A stretch of 64,000 nucleotides of DNA, from NCBI RefSeq assembly GCF_003054025.1, contig NZ_QBKG01000004.1, forward strand, positions 1 through 64,000, in the 5' to 3' direction. The stretch comes from Capnocytophaga leadbetteri. Lineage in GTDB: Bacteria > Bacteroidota > Bacteroidia > Flavobacteriales > Flavobacteriaceae. Both the position numbers and the translations under genes were made by a program. How positions within the stretch are numbered: the first letter of the stretch is position 1; each line of letters opens with the position of its first letter. The notes under the pieces were generated by a model that was not told where the DNA came from, made no database searches, and worked only from the letters and a program-made list of their open reading frames with translations. Of this stretch, positions 26,803 through 36,366 are shown piece after piece.

Positions 26803-27081
26803 TTAAAGTGAAGTAATAAAAGTTAAGAATCCTAAAACTACCCCTACCAAATTGGGGATAATGAGAATATAATCTGGCTTAGGCTCTTTTGTCCAGCCAT
26901 ACACCACCCAGATAAGACAAGACCCAGCTGCAAACAAAGGTTGCCAAGGTTGTGCTTTGTGCCCCTCTAAGTTGGCCATAATTTGAGGAATATAGGCTAC
27001 AAATACCGCCACTCCTATAAAGGCTCCTATGGAACCTATAAACAAATTAATTTTTTGCTTGATATTTCTTTTTTCGTTCAC
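26803..27081 (-). CDS. SemiSWEET-family small sugar transporter
   Basis: 92 residues with three membrane helices, the size and topology of bacterial SemiSWEETs, which work as dimers to move sugars down a gradient. The PQ-loop motif AYIPQI is in helix 1, and helix 2 holds the conserved Trp/Asn-type binding region (LIWVVYGW). It is a single gene with a -7 box at 27099-27106 on the minus strand. The substrate is not known. Confidence 0.85.
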   Translation of the reverse strand: MNEKRNIKQKINLFIGSIGAFIGVAVFVAYIPQIMANLEGHKAQPWQPLFAAGSCLIWVVYGWTKEPKPDYILIIPNLVGVVLGFLTFITSL

Positions 27082-27136
27082 AATAATATGGTTTTCTGCA
27101 AAGATAGTAATTCGTATTTTCTATTTCGTCTTTATT

Positions 27137-28075
27137 TTAGTATTCGATTTCTTCTATATAATTAAGAGTTTTTGTTTCACTACCTCTTTGTCTAAAGGTT
27201 TTTTTCATAGTAGGATATCCCTTGCTGTTATAGGTAAGCTCAATAGACTTAATATTCTTAACCAATTTTCCTTGATAATCAGTATAGCTCTCCACCTCTT
27301 CTATCAGGTTATTTTTACTATAATCCTCATTTAAAAAGTAATCAGGAACTGTTGTTCTCAATAATGCATTCAGTGGCATAGGGTTTATATTGCTATCGTA
27401 TTTATACTCAGTAATATGCGTTCCTTCTACCTTCTTTATTAGGTTGCCCCCTGCTACAGTATAAGTAGTAGTTTCTGTATAAGTACTTGTACCTGTTACT
27501 ACCGCTCCATTCCCATCGCGATAGGTAACAGTTTCGTTTACGATAATATCACTACCGCTATAGGCTAACACTTTCTCAGAATGTCTATTTACTTTTTTGC
27601 GCTCTCCGTTAATCCAATTAGTTGTAGGGTTTTGTCTGATAATTTTTGTTAGCTGCCCTCCTTCATAGCGGTATTCTTGGGTATAAGAATCTCCGTTTTC
27701 TGTTGTTCTATGAGGCTCTACACGTGTTTCTTTTATCACTCGTCCTTGCCCGTCATAGGTATAATCTTTGATTGCATAATTTTCTGTAGAAGGTTGACCA
27801 TATTTTGTTTGGGTTATACGGTCTCCCAAGTATTCTGCTTTGATAATATGAGCCGTACCTGTTTGAACGCCATTTTCGTATTCAGTAATAGTAGCTGACA
27901 ACAGCTTGCCGTTCTGAATATTATAGGTTGTTACACTACTCCTATTCCTATTAGGATAAGTAGATGTTATTTTCTTAGGGAAAGCTCCCTCTTGTATGCC
28001 TGTATCGTTGTTGTCATCTTTACCACAACCCACTAAGGCTACGCTTGCCATTAAGGCGATAAAAAACTTTTTCAT
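27137..28075 (-). CDS. Lipoprotein with YD-like repeats
   Basis: 312 residues from the ATG at 28075. The signal peptide MKKFFIALMASVALVGCG has its lipobox cysteine at residue 17. The body contains repeated Tyr-Asp style units (KDYTYDGQGRVIKET, YRYEGGQLTKI, TYTVAGGNLIKKV) reminiscent of RHS/YD repeats or DUF4595-type lipoproteins. It is probably exported to the outer membrane. Start choice: an earlier ATG at 28111 would put charged residues before the signal, and a -7 box at 28101-28108 excludes it. Confidence 0.75.
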   Translation of the reverse strand: MKKFFIALMASVALVGCGKDDNNDTGIQEGAFPKKITSTYPNRNRSSVTTYNIQNGKLLSATITEYENGVQTGTAHIIKAEYLGDRITQTKYGQPSTENYAIKDYTYDGQGRVIKETRVEPHRTTENGDSYTQEYRYEGGQLTKIIRQNPTTNWINGERKKVNRHSEKVLAYSGSDIIVNETVTYRDGNGAVVTGTSTYTETTTYTVAGGNLIKKVEGTHITEYKYDSNINPMPLNALLRTTVPDYFLNEDYSKNNLIEEVESYTDYQGKLVKNIKSIELTYNSKGYPTMKKTFRQRGSETKTLNYIEEIEY

Positions 28076-28138
28076 ATGGTTATTATTTTTAAATTCGGGG
28101 CAAAAGTACAAATAAATTAGCTAATTAGCAAAGGATTA

Positions 28139-28198
28139 CTACTTTTTCTTGTCAAACAAATCGGTATGAGAGCCCAAGCGCGATAGGTCTGATTCTAT
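28139..28198 (-). pseudogene. Remnant of a YafQ/RelE-type toxin
   Basis: The last 19 codons and stop of a vanished gene: DLSRLGSHTDLFDKKK. The G-S-H-x-D-L-F ending is the conserved C-terminus of YafQ/RelE mRNA interferases. It begins at the stop codon of the antitoxin-like gene, as expected for the toxin position; the body of the toxin is deleted. Confidence 0.6.
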
Positions 28199-28416
28199 TT
28201 TAAAGATTTCAAAAGCTCTTCGGTAGAGTCAAAAAACTTAGTATTTTTATCTCTCCTCATTTGCTCTACTTCTTTCATAGCCTGAAGCGTTACTTCATTA
28301 GGCACATAGGTTTCCTCTTCAAAAACTACCTTTTTAGCTTTGAACTTCTCTAATAATACTCTAATTATGGGAATATCAATTGTATTTATCTCTGCGTGTA
28401 ATATAGCTGTACTCAT
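28195..28416 (-). CDS. Antitoxin-like protein without a toxin
   Basis: 73 residues: a short N-terminal strand, a helix (IIRVLLEKFKAKKVVFEEE) and a C-terminal acidic/basic helix (LQAMKEVEQMRRDKN), a RelB-type antitoxin layout. It is directly followed by the C-terminal scar of a YafQ/RelE-like toxin, so it is an orphan antitoxin. A TATCTTTG -7 box lies at 28436-28443 on the minus strand. Confidence 0.7.
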   Translation of the reverse strand: MSTAILHAEINTIDIPIIRVLLEKFKAKKVVFEEETYVPNEVTLQAMKEVEQMRRDKNTKFFDSTEELLKSLK

Positions 28417-28483
28417 ATCTTTCTATTTTAGAGGGCAAAGATACAGATTAATTAGCTAATTAACAAATTTGCCGATTAGCAAA

Positions 28484-28524
28484 TTTTTCTGGGTTTTGAG
28501 CGGTAATTAAATGTTTATACTTTG
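28484..28524 (+). repeat. Intergenic repeat, copy 1
   Basis: About 40 bases (TTTTTCTGGG ... AATTAAATGTTTATACTTTG) recur at 58675-58715 with a few changes. It is followed by imperfect 11-bp units (reverse complement CGAAGGATAAG, CGAAAGATGAG) that match the family at 49872-49915. Confidence 0.6.
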
Positions 28525-28720
28525 CTCATCTTTCGCTTATCCTTCGCTCTTCCTATATGGTTCCTATATCGTTTGTATAGGGAAGGTGGCTGTAGTGCTT
28601 TTTTCTGCCGAATTAGCAAACAAGAGAATAAAGTGTATTTGACCTAAATAATTAGTCGTTAAACATTCATAATTGATATTTATTTTATATCTTTGCATTT
28701 TGAAAAGTTATAGAGCCTCT
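28525..28720. other. Intergenic region before the ATPase/HNH module
   Basis: Contains the 11-bp repeat remnant (28525-28555), then no ORF. It ends with a plus-strand TATCTTTG box at 28688-28695, which is the likely ATPase promoter and places the true start at 28721. Confidence 0.5.
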
Positions 28721-29845
28721 ATGAGTAGATATATCAAAAATATACATATCAATAAAGTACGACATCTGAGCAACATAAATATTCCTTTGGAAAAGGAAGA
28801 TTATCCTCATTTGATGATTACTGGTAAGAATGGTAGTGGGAAAACTTCTCTACTCAATGCCATTGCTAATCATATTGAAAGAATAGCAAATGATCGCTGT
28901 AAGCTTTTTGAAAATGTTGGTGAGGTAACCGTTGCTTTTGAAGATGTTGATAACCTTATTAGAAAATATCAAGATGGCAATTTTATTATTGCTTTTTATG
29001 AAGCGCATAGAACTATAAAAAAACTCCAAGAACCTAAAACCCCTACTAAACCTGAACTTCAAGATAAATGGGGAATAAAGCAAACCTCTACTCAAGAATT
29101 CTTAAAATTCCTTGCTGACCTTAAAATACAAGAGGCTTTAGCACGAAATGAAAAATTAGAGAAAGATGCTAACCAAATCAGAGAATGGTTTGTGAATTTT
29201 GAAAGGCTTTTGGGTGAGATTTTTCAAGATAAAGACTTACAATTATATTTTAATTATAAAGATTATTCTTTTAAGATATTAACCAAAGGAAAAGAATTTA
29301 AGTTTACAGAGTTATCAGATGGTTTTGCTGCGGTTTTGGATATAGTAGTAGACCTTATACTGAAAATGCAGCATAAAAACCAACTTACAAGGGCTTATGA
29401 GTGCGAAGGCATCGTGTTAGTAGATGAAATTGAAACCCACTTGCACTTGGAATTGCAAAAGGTCATTATGCCACTACTGACAGAGATTTTCCCTAATATA
29501 CAGTTTATTGTTACTACCCACTCGCCTTTTGTGTTGAGTTCGCTCAGCAATGCCGTAGCGTTTGACTTAGAACACCAAGAAATAATAGAAGATTTAACCG
29601 AGTATTCATACGAATCATTAGCTGAAGGATATTTTGGGGTAAAAACTGCTTCCAGCTATATGGGAATGCAATTGGGTAGATTAGAGGAACTTTTGAAAAA
29701 AGAAATGCTTCCTCTTTCTGAAAAGACTGAACTAAAAGACCTTATCTGTGATTTTGATAAAATACCAGAGGTAGTCTCACCCAAAATTATAGGGAGGTAC
29801 TTACAACTGAAGAACCAACATTTTGCAAAAATCAATGCGCTATGA
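28721..29845 (+). CDS. AAA/ABC-type ATPase of a Septu-like defence module (PtuA-like)
   Basis: 374 residues. Walker A GKNGSGKTS is at 35-43, an ABC-like signature LSDG near 198-201, Walker B VLVDEIE near 232-238 and the switch histidine in TTHSPF near 267. The middle is a helical insert. It belongs to the SMC-like/OLD-type ATPases seen in defence loci. It overlaps the next gene, an HNH nuclease, by 4 bases (ATGA), the arrangement of PtuA/PtuB. AT content is higher than in flanking core genes. The start is at ATG 28721 because a -7 box lies just upstream. Confidence 0.85.
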   Translation: MSRYIKNIHINKVRHLSNINIPLEKEDYPHLMITGKNGSGKTSLLNAIANHIERIANDRCKLFENVGEVTVAFEDVDNLIRKYQDGNFIIAFYEAHRTIKKLQEPKTPTKPELQDKWGIKQTSTQEFLKFLADLKIQEALARNEKLEKDANQIREWFVNFERLLGEIFQDKDLQLYFNYKDYSFKILTKGKEFKFTELSDGFAAVLDIVVDLILKMQHKNQLTRAYECEGIVLVDEIETHLHLELQKVIMPLLTEIFPNIQFIVTTHSPFVLSSLSNAVAFDLEHQEIIEDLTEYSYESLAEGYFGVKTASSYMGMQLGRLEELLKKEMLPLSEKTELKDLICDFDKIPEVVSPKIIGRYLQLKNQHFAKINAL

Positions 29846-30474
29846 TACAATTGCAAAAAACTACCACCGCTCCTGCTTCTTTGGCTACTAAAAACAAATA
29901 TGACGGCGAGGATGTGAAAGCCTTATTAGCTAAAGACCATTATGATAAATGCTATATCTGTGAGCGCCAACTAACTACTGATTTTCAAGTAGAACATTTG
30001 CACAGCCAAGAGCACTACCCTGATGAAAAGTATAATTGGGATAATCTTTTCTTTGTATGTAGCTATTGTAATGGAAAAAAGTCGGCTAATTTTGACGGTA
30101 TTGTAAATCCTACTAAAGAAGCTATTGAAGAGAAAATTGTGCAAACCCTTAATTATGACAAAGCAGATTTTGCTACTAATGATACTTCGGAGGCTATACA
30201 ACAAACGATTGTGCTACTGAATCGTATTTTCAATGGGAAAAATGCCATAAGAAAGGTTAAGGAAGAGCGTTTTTTTGAGGAGTTTCTCTCAAAAATGAAT
30301 CATTTTGAAAAAGCTGTTAATGATTATCTCTCTGCACCTACCCCAGAAACCAAAGAGGTAATAAGAGAGTTACTCTCTATAGAACAAGAATTTTTAGGGT
30401 TTAAGTATTGGATAATCAAGAATAACCCTACTCTTTTTCGAGAGTTTTCGAATAATATTATATGGAACAAGTGA
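29842..30474 (+). CDS. HNH endonuclease of a Septu-like defence module (PtuB-like)
   Basis: 210 residues. Zinc-finger cysteines at 37/40 (CYIC) and 73/76 (CSYC) frame the HNH core: E51-H52, then N68 in YNWDNLFFVC. The C-terminal half is helical. With the overlapping upstream ATPase it matches the two-gene Septu plan, where the ATPase controls nuclease cutting during phage infection. Other ATPase-HNH pairs (for example retron-linked) exist, but no reverse transcriptase is seen here. It ends 14 bases before the aminotransferase start. Confidence 0.85.
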   Translation: MIQLQKTTTAPASLATKNKYDGEDVKALLAKDHYDKCYICERQLTTDFQVEHLHSQEHYPDEKYNWDNLFFVCSYCNGKKSANFDGIVNPTKEAIEEKIVQTLNYDKADFATNDTSEAIQQTIVLLNRIFNGKNAIRKVKEERFFEEFLSKMNHFEKAVNDYLSAPTPETKEVIRELLSIEQEFLGFKYWIIKNNPTLFREFSNNIIWNK

Positions 30475-30488
30475 AATATTCAACATAT

Positions 30489-31613
30489 ATGAAAAAAATA
30501 CAAATGGTAGACCTACAAGGTCAGTATGAAAGAATTAGAAGTGAGGTGCAGGCTTCTTTTGAAGAAGTGCTTAGTACTACTGCCTTTATCAATGGCCCTC
30601 AGGTACAGCAGTTTCAGAAAGAATTAGAAGCCTATATGGGCGTGAAACACGTAATCCCTTGTGCTAATGGTACCGATGCGCTGCAAATAGCAATGATGGG
30701 ACTCGGTCTGAAAGAAGGCGATGAGGTGATAACCGCCGACTTTACCTTTGCCGCTACCGTAGAGGTGATTGCCCTACTGAAACTAACCCCCGTACTAGTA
30801 GATGTGTATGACGATACTTTTAATATCAATATCGAAGCCATAGAAAAAGCTATTACTAAGCGTACTAAAGCTATCGTGCCTGTACATCTTTTTGGGCAAC
30901 CGGCTAATATGGAGGCGGTTATGGCATTGGCTAAAAAGCATAACCTCTTCGTAATTGAAGATAACGCCCAAGCGATAGGGGCTGACTATACCTTTGCCGA
31001 CGGACGCCAACAGAAAGTGGGTACTATCGGACACGTAGGGGCTACCTCTTTCTTCCCTTCTAAAAACTTAGGTTGCTATGGCGACGGAGGGGCTATCTTC
31101 ACCAATGACGATGAGCTGGCTTACACCCTTAGAGGTATCGTAAACCACGGTATGTATGTGCGCTATCACCACGATGTGGTAGGGGTAAACTCGCGTTTAG
31201 ACTCGCTACAAGCGGCTGTGCTACGCGCTAAACTGCCTCACTTAGACGAGTATAACAACTGCCGTCGCGAAGCTGCCCGCAAATATACCGAAGCCCTACA
31301 AGGCAACGCTAACGTTATCACCCCTGTAATCGCTAAAGGCTACGACCACGTATTCCACCAATACACCTTGCGCATCACCAACGGCAAACGCGATGCCTTG
31401 GCTAAAGTTTTTGCTGATAATGGGGTACCTTTTGGCATCTACTACCCTATACCGCTACACGCTCAGAAAGCTTATACTCGTAGCTCTTATAACGAGGCTG
31501 ACTTCGGTGTAACCAATCAGTTAGTGCAAGAGGTCATTTCGCTACCGATGCACACCGAGCTGGAAGAGGAGCAAATAGCTTTTATAACAGACCTTATCAA
31601 TAAAACCGTATAA
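30489..31613 (+). CDS. DegT/DnrJ/EryC1/StrS family aminotransferase
   Basis: 374 residues from MKKIQMVDLQGQY, the conserved start of this PLP family. An in-frame ATG at 30462 overlaps the HNH gene and lies outside the conserved start. The PLP lysine is in SFFPSKNLGCYGDGGA, and VPVHLFGQPANMEAV and NSRLDSLQAAVLR are typical. Members transaminate UDP- or dTDP-ketosugars in surface glycan synthesis. Here it is followed after 15 bases by maeB and no glycan genes adjoin, so the sugar is unknown. Confidence 0.88.
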   Translation: MKKIQMVDLQGQYERIRSEVQASFEEVLSTTAFINGPQVQQFQKELEAYMGVKHVIPCANGTDALQIAMMGLGLKEGDEVITADFTFAATVEVIALLKLTPVLVDVYDDTFNINIEAIEKAITKRTKAIVPVHLFGQPANMEAVMALAKKHNLFVIEDNAQAIGADYTFADGRQQKVGTIGHVGATSFFPSKNLGCYGDGGAIFTNDDELAYTLRGIVNHGMYVRYHHDVVGVNSRLDSLQAAVLRAKLPHLDEYNNCRREAARKYTEALQGNANVITPVIAKGYDHVFHQYTLRITNGKRDALAKVFADNGVPFGIYYPIPLHAQKAYTRSSYNEADFGVTNQLVQEVISLPMHTELEEEQIAFITDLINKTV

Positions 31614-31628
31614 TCAGAGATTAAAAAA

Positions 31629-33893
31629 ATGGATCAAAGAAAGAAAGAAGAAGCATTACACTATCACGAGTTTCCGCAACCCGGTAAGATAGCTATTGTA
31701 CCTACCAAAAAACACGCTACCCAACACGACCTCTCTTTGGCTTACTCGCCTGGTGTGGCTGAGCCTTGTTTGGCTATCGCTGAAGACAAAAGCAACGCTT
31801 ATAAATATACCGCTAAAAGTAACCTTGTAGCCGTTATCTCGAACGGTACGGCAGTGCTCGGTTTGGGCGATATAGGCGCTGACGCTTCGAAGCCTGTAAT
31901 GGAAGGGAAAGGATTGCTCTTCAAAATATTCGCAGGTATAGATGTATTTGATATTGAGGTAGATGCTACCGATGTAGATAAGTTTGTAGAAACCGTAAAG
32001 GCTATCGCTCCTACTTTTGGGGGGATTAACCTCGAGGACATCAAAGCGCCTGAGGCTTTCGAAATAGAACGTCGTCTGAAAGAAGAATTGGATATACCGG
32101 TGATGCACGACGACCAACACGGTACGGCTATCATCTCGGCAGCTGCCCTTATCAACGCGTTAGAAATCGTAGGCAAAGACATCAGCAAAGCACAGATAGT
32201 AGTAAACGGAGCTGGTGCGGCTGCTATCTCTTGTACTCGCTTATACGTAGCCCTCGGTGCTGACCCTAAGAACATAGTAATGTGCGATAGCAAAGGGGTT
32301 ATACGCAAAGATGCGCCTAACCTAACAGAACAAAAAGCTGAATTTGCTACCGACCGCGACCTTCGCACGCTGGAAGAAGCTGTAAAGGGTTCTGATGTAT
32401 TTATCGGGCTTTCTAAAGGTAATGTACTTACCCCCGAAATGCTGCTTTCGATGAACAAAGACGCTATCGTATTTGCGATGGCGAACCCTACCCCTGAGAT
32501 TGACTACGACTTGGCAGTGAAAACTCGTCAGGATATTATAATGGCTACCGGTCGCTCAGATTATCCTAACCAAGTAAACAACGTGCTTGGCTTCCCTTAT
32601 ATCTTCCGCGGAGCGTTAGACGTTCGCGCTACTAAGATTAACGAGGAAATGAAATTGGCTGCGGTACGCGCTATAGCTGAATTGGCTAAAAAACCTGTCC
32701 CTCAGCAAGTGAGTTTGGTATACGGAGGCGAGAACTTAACCTTTGGCAGAAACTACATCATACCTAAACCTTTTGACCCTCGACTTATATACGAAGTACC
32801 CCCTGCTATCGCCAAAGCGGCTATCGCTACAGGAGTAGCCCAACACCCTATCAGCGATTGGGAAGCCTACAAAGGCGAACTAATGGACAGAATAGGGGTA
32901 GGTAGCAAAGAAATACGCCTATTGCAAGACCGTGCTAAACGCGCTCCTAAGCGAGTAGTATTTGCAGAAGGTGACCAGAAAGAAGTGCTAAAAGCGGCAC
33001 AACGCATTTACGAAGACGGTATCGGTATACCAGTGCTTTTGGGTAACAAAGATGTTATTAAAGCCTTGAAGCACGAAATAGGTTTTACTGCCCGCGTAGA
33101 TGTAATAGACCCTAAGAGCGATGCCGAACGCGCCCGCCGCGAACGCTTCATCGAGCTATACTGGAAACAACGCGAACGCCGTGGGGTAACCTACGAGGCG
33201 GCTGACCGACTAATGCGCGAGCGCAACTACTTCGGTACTATGCTGGTAGAAACCGGTCAGGCAGATGCTATGATTACTGGTTACTCGCACGCTTATCCTA
33301 ACGCTATACGTCCGGTGCTAGAAATCATCAAAAAAGAAGAAGGCGTAACACGCATAGCGGCTGCAAGTATAATGCTTAGCAAGCAAGGGCCTATTTTCTT
33401 ATCGGATGCCACTATCAACATAGACCCATCGGCTGCTGACCTTGCTAATATAGCGCTGCTAACGGCTAAAGCGGTAAAATTCTTCGGCTTAGAACCTTCA
33501 GTAGCGATGCTATCGTATTCTAACTTTGGGTCGGCTACCTCTGAAAGTACGCTAAAGGTACGCGAGGCTGTGGCTTACTTACACAAGCATTATCCTGACT
33601 TAGTGGTAGATGGCGAGATACAAGCGGACTTTGCCCTTAACCCTGACAAGATAGCCAAGACCTATCCGTTCTCTAAACTGAACAATGGCAAGGGGGCTAA
33701 TGCGCTGATATTCCCTAACTTAGAGGCTGCTAACATCAGCTATAAGCTACTAAAGGAAACGCAGCACTTAGACACCATAGGCCCTGTGATTATGGGTCTT
33801 ACTAAGCCTATACACATTACCACTATCGGTTCGACCGTAGATGAGATGGTAAACTTAGCGACTCTGGCTGTGATAGAAGCACAGGGTAAATAA
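31629..33893 (+). CDS. maeB: NADP-dependent malic enzyme, MaeB type
   Basis: 754 residues. The N-terminal malic-enzyme domain (about 1-400) shows YSPGVAEPC, MEGKGLLFK, HDDQHGTA and the Rossmann VVNGAGAAAIS. The C-terminal 320 residues resemble phosphate acetyltransferase (VVFAEGDQKEVLKAA, SKQGPIFLSD), which in MaeB is regulatory. It converts malate to pyruvate and CO2 with NADPH. In a run with the aminotransferase (15-base gap) and GH130 (32-base gap). Confidence 0.94.
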   Translation: MDQRKKEEALHYHEFPQPGKIAIVPTKKHATQHDLSLAYSPGVAEPCLAIAEDKSNAYKYTAKSNLVAVISNGTAVLGLGDIGADASKPVMEGKGLLFKIFAGIDVFDIEVDATDVDKFVETVKAIAPTFGGINLEDIKAPEAFEIERRLKEELDIPVMHDDQHGTAIISAAALINALEIVGKDISKAQIVVNGAGAAAISCTRLYVALGADPKNIVMCDSKGVIRKDAPNLTEQKAEFATDRDLRTLEEAVKGSDVFIGLSKGNVLTPEMLLSMNKDAIVFAMANPTPEIDYDLAVKTRQDIIMATGRSDYPNQVNNVLGFPYIFRGALDVRATKINEEMKLAAVRAIAELAKKPVPQQVSLVYGGENLTFGRNYIIPKPFDPRLIYEVPPAIAKAAIATGVAQHPISDWEAYKGELMDRIGVGSKEIRLLQDRAKRAPKRVVFAEGDQKEVLKAAQRIYEDGIGIPVLLGNKDVIKALKHEIGFTARVDVIDPKSDAERARRERFIELYWKQRERRGVTYEAADRLMRERNYFGTMLVETGQADAMITGYSHAYPNAIRPVLEIIKKEEGVTRIAAASIMLSKQGPIFLSDATINIDPSAADLANIALLTAKAVKFFGLEPSVAMLSYSNFGSATSESTLKVREAVAYLHKHYPDLVVDGEIQADFALNPDKIAKTYPFSKLNNGKGANALIFPNLEAANISYKLLKETQHLDTIGPVIMGLTKPIHITTIGSTVDEMVNLATLAVIEAQGK

Positions 33894-33925
33894 TTAACCT
33901 AAAAAAATAAAATAATAAAAATATA

Positions 33926-34894
33926 ATGAGTCATAAAATTCCTTGGCAAGAACGCCCTGCAGGTTGTACCGATGTGATGTGGCGTTACTCTGAAAACCCT
34001 ATTATCGGTAGATATGATATTCCTACTTCTAACAGTATTTTCAACTCGGCTGTAGTGCCTTTTGGCGATGGTTTTGCAGGGGTATTCCGCTGCGACAATA
34101 AAGCCGTGCAAATGAACATTTTTGCTGGCTTCAGTAAAGATGCTATTCACTGGGAAATCAACCACGAACCTATCGTGATGAAAGGGGGTAATACCGATTT
34201 CTTACACTCTGAGTACAAATACGACCCTCGCGTAACCTTTATAGAAGACCGCTATTGGGTGACTTGGTGCAACGGCTATTGTGGCCCTACTATCGGTATT
34301 GCTTACACTTTCGACTTTAAAGAGTTCTTCCAATGCGAGAATGCCTTTTTGCCATTCAACCGCAATGGAGTGCTTTTCCCTGAGAAAATCAATGGTAAAT
34401 ACGCGATGTTAAGTCGCCCAAGTGATAACGGACATACTCCTTTTGGTGATATTTTCATCAGCTACAGTCCGGATATGAAGTACTGGGGCGAGCACCGCTG
34501 TGTGATGAAAGTAACGCCTTTCGTTGATAGCGCTTGGCAATGTACTAAGATAGGAGCTGGTGCCGTGCCTATCAAAACTAAAGACGGTTGGTTATTATTC
34601 TATCACGGGGTGATTAATACTTGCAACGGCTTCCGTTACTCTATGGGGGCTGCCCTATTAGACCTAAACGACCCAAGCAAGGTAATCGCTCGTACACAGC
34701 CTTACCTTTTGGCGCCTGCCACTCTTTATGAAACTACTGGCGATGTGCCTAATGTAGTATTCCCTTGCGCTGCCCTACATTCTATTGAAGAGGACAAAGT
34801 AGCGGTATACTACGGCGCTGCTGATACAGTAGTAGGCGTAGCTTTCGGACGTATCTCTGAAATCGTGAAGTTTACTAAAGAAAATTCGCTTTAA
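33926..34894 (+). CDS. Glycoside hydrolase family 130 protein (probable mannoside phosphorylase)
   Basis: 322 residues, a five-blade propeller family. Landmarks are [36 protein letters not shown] (with the conserved D of the active site), [14 protein letters not shown] and [23 protein letters not shown]130 enzymes phosphorolyse beta-1,4-linked mannosides such as mannosyl-glucose or mannosyl-GlcNAc. The sub-family cannot be fixed here. It is cytoplasmic, with no signal peptide, and follows maeB. Confidence 0.88.
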   Translation: MSHKIPWQERPAGCTDVMWRYSENPIIGRYDIPTSNSIFNSAVVPFGDGFAGVFRCDNKAVQMNIFAGFSKDAIHWEINHEPIVMKGGNTDFLHSEYKYDPRVTFIEDRYWVTWCNGYCGPTIGIAYTFDFKEFFQCENAFLPFNRNGVLFPEKINGKYAMLSRPSDNGHTPFGDIFISYSPDMKYWGEHRCVMKVTPFVDSAWQCTKIGAGAVPIKTKDGWLLFYHGVINTCNGFRYSMGAALLDLNDPSKVIARTQPYLLAPATLYETTGDVPNVVFPCAALHSIEEDKVAVYYGAADTVVGVAFGRISEIVKFTKENSL

Positions 34895-34917
34895 TTTTAA
34901 GAGAAGAGCAACATAAT

Positions 34918-34954
34918 AAAAATTGCGTGATTTGTGGAAAATCACGCAATTTTT
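34918..34954. terminator. Terminator after the GH130 gene
   Basis: AAAAATTGCGTGATT / AATCACGCAATTTTT stem with T-runs, directly followed by a TATTTTTG promoter box at 34957-34964 for the Fic gene. Confidence 0.88.
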
Positions 34955-34985
34955 ATTATTTTTGCATTTTAAAACTCATCTACCT

Positions 34986-36278
34986 ATGATAGAAACTCCC
35001 CCTACTTTTGCACCTACTGCTGATACTTATAACCTTATAAAACCTTTATTATCAGAGGGTTTTCTGCAGAAAATACAGAATGAATACCTATATTGGTCGC
35101 AGTTGAAGTACAAGGCTAAAGATACCGCTCCTGAGCAATTATGGCAAGCGGTGAAACTCTATCGCCGCTTAAATGAGCGTACGCTACAGTTTGGCAAATA
35201 TCAGTTTAGCTACGTGCTTACCGACTATATACAGCAAGCCCTACACACCTTTGATATGCATATAGGCGGTACACTAACGAGCAATATGGGGATTGCTGAA
35301 GTAGATACGCATAAATTTATGGTGAGTTCTATCATTGAGGAGTCTATCGCAAGCAGTCAGATAGAGGGGGCTAATACTACTCGTAAGAAGGCTAAAGAGA
35401 TGATACAGAAGGGCACCAAGCCCAAAAGCAAGTCGGAGCAGATGATTATGAATAACTACAACACTATGCAGCACATAGTGCAACACAAGCACGAGCCTCT
35501 GACACCTGAGAGTTTGCAATATATACATCAGCTTATAGCCTATAAAACCCTCGACCTACCTGAAGAAGAAGGTGCTTTTAGAACCCATAACGATATTTAT
35601 GTAGTTGATTTTACCAATAGCGAGGTAGTACACACGCCGCCCGATGCGGCTGAAATACCTGTGCTTATAGCGCAACTCTGCACTTTCTTCAACACTGATA
35701 GCCATACCTTTATACACCCTCTTATCAAAGCCTGTGTATTGCACTTTATGATAGGTTTTATACACCCTTTTGCCGATGGCAATGGGCGCACAGCACGGGC
35801 GGTATTCTATTGGTATATGCTTAAGTCGGGCTATTGGCTTACCGAATACCTCTCTATTTCGCGTATTATAAAAGAAACGAAAAAGCAGTACAAAAAAGCC
35901 TTTCTGTACACTGAAGCTGATGACAACGACCTCAGTTATTTCATTACTTATCAACTCAAGGCAATGGAAAAGGCTTTTGAGGCGCTGAAAACGTACATCA
36001 ACAGAAAGCAAAAAGAGATATTTCAAGCCTCGCAGTTTATGAAAATAGCAGGGGTAAACGACCGTATGGCACAAATTATCAAGATCATTTATGACGACCC
36101 CGAACGAGTGCTCAGCATCAAAGAGATAGAAAACCGTTTTCTCATCACTAACCACACCGCCCGCACTGACCTGAAACAATTAGTAGATTTAGGATTTTTA
36201 GAGGTAATACCCGTGAATAAGAAGAAACAGAGCTTTATAAAGTCGGCTTCGTTTTATAAGTTATTGCAGAGGGGGTAA
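34986..36278 (+). CDS. Fic family protein (class II, self-inhibited)
   Basis: 430 residues from MIETPPTF. The Fic motif HPFADGNGRTAR is at 260-271. The inhibitory helix motif SSQIEG is at 123-128 (S-x-x-x-E-G), N-terminal to the Fic core, so class II. A winged-helix-like C-terminal domain (SIKEIENRFLITNHTARTDLKQL) follows. Fic enzymes AMPylate target proteins, and such soluble class II proteins probably regulate a host factor. An earlier in-frame start would place the ATG inside the terminator. Single gene. Confidence 0.9.
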   Translation: MIETPPTFAPTADTYNLIKPLLSEGFLQKIQNEYLYWSQLKYKAKDTAPEQLWQAVKLYRRLNERTLQFGKYQFSYVLTDYIQQALHTFDMHIGGTLTSNMGIAEVDTHKFMVSSIIEESIASSQIEGANTTRKKAKEMIQKGTKPKSKSEQMIMNNYNTMQHIVQHKHEPLTPESLQYIHQLIAYKTLDLPEEEGAFRTHNDIYVVDFTNSEVVHTPPDAAEIPVLIAQLCTFFNTDSHTFIHPLIKACVLHFMIGFIHPFADGNGRTARAVFYWYMLKSGYWLTEYLSISRIIKETKKQYKKAFLYTEADDNDLSYFITYQLKAMEKAFEALKTYINRKQKEIFQASQFMKIAGVNDRMAQIIKIIYDDPERVLSIKEIENRFLITNHTARTDLKQLVDLGFLEVIPVNKKKQSFIKSASFYKLLQRG

Positions 36279-36311
36279 CGAGAGGGGGAATTATACATTA
36301 AAATTAAAAAT

Positions 36312-36342
36312 TTTGTACTTTCTTTAGAACTCCTTATCTTTG
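36312..36342 (+). promoter_or_regulatory. Promoter of nadK-lpxH
   Basis: TTTG at 36312-36315, a 19-bp spacer, TATCTTTG at 36335-36342, then the ATG at 36367. Confidence 0.6.
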
Positions 36343-36366
36343 TACTCTATAATCATTTGATGAAAG

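Noticed and set aside
28488-28560. CRISPR-like repeats
   Set aside because: The 11-bp units are too short and contiguous, no spacers, and no cas genes.
28721-30474. Retron
   Set aside because: No reverse transcriptase or msr/msd-like structured region was seen near the ATPase/HNH pair.
30462-30489. Longer aminotransferase start
   Set aside because: It lies inside the HNH gene and outside the conserved N-terminus.
31799-32458. Minus-strand 219-codon frame over maeB
   Set aside because: Shadow of the malic enzyme gene, low-complexity Ser/Thr/Ala composition.
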